13,839 nucleotides of DNA, taken from the NCBI GenBank assembly GCA_965369945.1, contig CBDUST010000098.1:1-13839 (forward strand), read 5' to 3'. Position 1 is the stretch's first letter; every line of letters begins with the position of its first letter. The notes under the pieces are model-generated. The model was given only the letters and a program-made list of their open reading frames with translations. It had not been told where the DNA came from and ran no database searches. The stretch comes from JADFNO01 sp965369945 (lineage in GTDB: Bacteria > Planctomycetota > Phycisphaerae > Phycisphaerales > SM1A02). This document shows, piece by piece, positions 12,827-13,839 of this stretch. The position numbers and the translations under genes were made by a program.

Positions 12827-13825
12827 TCAAACCGTCTTGACCGCCGTTGGATTCGCGTCGGATGTAGCGCTCGGATCGTAGTCCCTGGGTTGGTGGTTCA
12901 CCGGTCCGCTTCGAATGACATTTGCCCGCAGCTGCTGACCGATGATTTGTTCTGATCGTTTACCGTTTCCGATCATCGCATCGACATCAATGCCGGTCTG
13001 GACGTTCATCTCCGCCAGCAGACAAACAAGATCCTCCGTGCACGTGTTGCCGGTGAACCCGAACTGGTACTTATTCGCGTTCGTTGCCGGCTGCCCGCCG
13101 ATCGCCCCCAGCGACGTGTCAACGTACCGCAGCCCCAGTTCCAGCGCCACGAAGCTGTTGACGATCCCGTTACCGCGCGTATCGTGGAAATGGGCGATGA
13201 ACTGGGCGTCGGGAAACTCGCTTTGTAACGCTCCGATGCGTTGTCGCACCTGAAGCGGATTCGCCGCGCCGGTCGTGTCTCCAAGCATGATTGTTTGTGC
13301 GCCATGCTCCAAATAGAACCGCGTCAGGTCGATCACATTCGCCATCGGCACATCGCCGGAAATCGGACACCCATACACCGTCCCCGGGCATCCGATCACT
13401 TTGACACCCATCTCATGAGCGCGATGCATGACCCTGGCATGTGACTGCTTCGCTTCATCATGGGTCATGCGGAAGTTGACTTGATTGTGAGCCTCACTTG
13501 ACGAGATCATCAGAATAATCTCGTCCGCCCCATACCCTTGCTTGTGGCACTCCTGAAAGCGCTCAAATCCGCGCTCGTTTGGCATCAACACGACGTAGCT
13601 GACCCCGGGCTTGCGATCCACCGCTTTCAGCACCTCCACGCAATCTGCGAACTGGGGCAGTAACCGCGGATGTGAGAAGCTCGTTACCTCCACTTTCCTC
13701 TGGCCCGAGGCGATGATCCGATTGAGCATCTCCAGCTTTTGCTCGGTCGGGATCACTTTGGGGATCGATTGCAGCCCATCCCGGGCCCAACATTCACACA
13801 AAATGACGGATTCTGGAAGTGCCAT
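12827..13825 (-). CDS. HMG-CoA-lyase-family enzyme (DRE-TIM metallolyase)
   Basis: This is a 332-aa TIM-barrel lyase. Motifs are ECWARDGLQS (Arg15, Asp16), KVEVTSFSHPRLLPQF, GCPGTVYGCPISGDVP, LGDTTGAANP, AHFHDTRGNG (metal ligands His212 and His214) and GFTGNTCTEDLV (Asn260). The family cleaves HMG-CoA to acetyl-CoA and acetoacetate in leucine breakdown, or acts on related acids. The catalytic Cys of true HMG-CoA lyases, in GLGGCPYA, is Gln245 here (AIGGQPAT), and a stretch of about six extra residues follows before Asn260, so the true substrate may differ. The ATG at 13825 fits the family start; only 14 bases upstream are in the window, with no stop and no clear ribosome site, so a slightly longer start cannot be excluded. 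The last 20 residues (DPSATSDANPTAVKTV) look disordered. Confidence 0.87.
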   Translation of the reverse strand: MALPESVILCECWARDGLQSIPKVIPTEQKLEMLNRIIASGQRKVEVTSFSHPRLLPQFADCVEVLKAVDRKPGVSYVVLMPNERGFERFQECHKQGYGADEIILMISSSEAHNQVNFRMTHDEAKQSHARVMHRAHEMGVKVIGCPGTVYGCPISGDVPMANVIDLTRFYLEHGAQTIMLGDTTGAANPLQVRQRIGALQSEFPDAQFIAHFHDTRGNGIVNSFVALELGLRYVDTSLGAIGGQPATNANKYQFGFTGNTCTEDLVCLLAEMNVQTGIDVDAMIGNGKRSEQIIGQQLRANVIRSGPVNHQPRDYDPSATSDANPTAVKTV

Positions 13826-13839
13826 GATTTTGAGCCGAT

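Noticed and set aside
1..13839. CRISPR arrays, tRNA or rRNA genes
   Set aside because: No regularly spaced short repeats and no tRNA-like arm sequences with CCA-end context were seen. The GGTTCGATTC near 3449 lies inside the porin signal-peptide codons.

Overview
The window looks like a chromosomal segment of a free-living Gram-negative bacterium, most likely a planctomycete or close relative. This rests on moderate to high G+C, outer-membrane and signal-peptide genes, and several small hypothetical proteins of kinds I associate with Planctomycetes (the 71-aa 'FTRKRPFEPFRI' protein, the 94-aa 'GAYVCGWSGHL' protein, the tandem CCxxC metal-binding repeats). No rRNA or marker gene fixes the lineage, so this is inference.

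Layout. (1) Bases 1-2050: the 3' part of a CusA-type RND metal-efflux pump, overlapping by 4 bp an exported protein with three tandem Cys-rich TRASH/YHS-like repeats. A two-way terminator separates it from a convergent alginate-export-type porin. (2) Bases 2026-4777: the porin, a CBS-domain remnant upstream of it, a divergent VIT/CCC1-type Fe/Mn transporter, and a 166-bp element with 30-bp inverted ends. (3) Bases 4736-8494: two related PLP lyases, transcribed divergently. They are a tryptophanase (minus), whose last codons lie inside the inverted-repeat element, and a tyrosine phenol-lyase (plus). Between them are a 94-aa gene and a control region with several dyads. (4) Bases 8567-10660: a mosaic. 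It holds a 71-aa gene with a start that looks leaderless, a chimeric ORF joining the head of an unrelated protein to a second copy of the metal-binding repeats, its terminator, a 24-bp porin remnant, an IS1380-like transposase remnant, and an integron attC-like site that ends a secreted-protein gene. (5) Bases 10738-13825, all minus: an Rrf2-type regulator, quinolinate synthase NadA, and an HMG-CoA-lyase-family enzyme.

The most notable structure is a directly repeated block of about 570 bp (1483-2049 and 9079-9655), roughly 7.6 kb apart. It covers the 3' half of the metal-binding gene, its terminator and the tail of the porin gene. Copy A keeps the signal peptide and three repeats but has lost its His/Asp-rich tail to a stop codon. 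Copy B keeps the tail but has lost the signal peptide and the first one and a half repeats, which are replaced by a foreign N-terminus. Codon differences between the copies are almost all synonymous, so the metal-binding part has been under selection. The transporter, porin and lyases lie between the two repeats.

Functionally, the left part concerns metal handling (Cu/Ag-type efflux, periplasmic metal binding, Fe/Mn transport). The centre concerns breakdown of aromatic amino acids to pyruvate, ammonia and indole or phenol. The right part concerns NAD synthesis and an acyl-CoA or related lyase, with an Fe-S-type regulator next to the Fe-S enzyme NadA.
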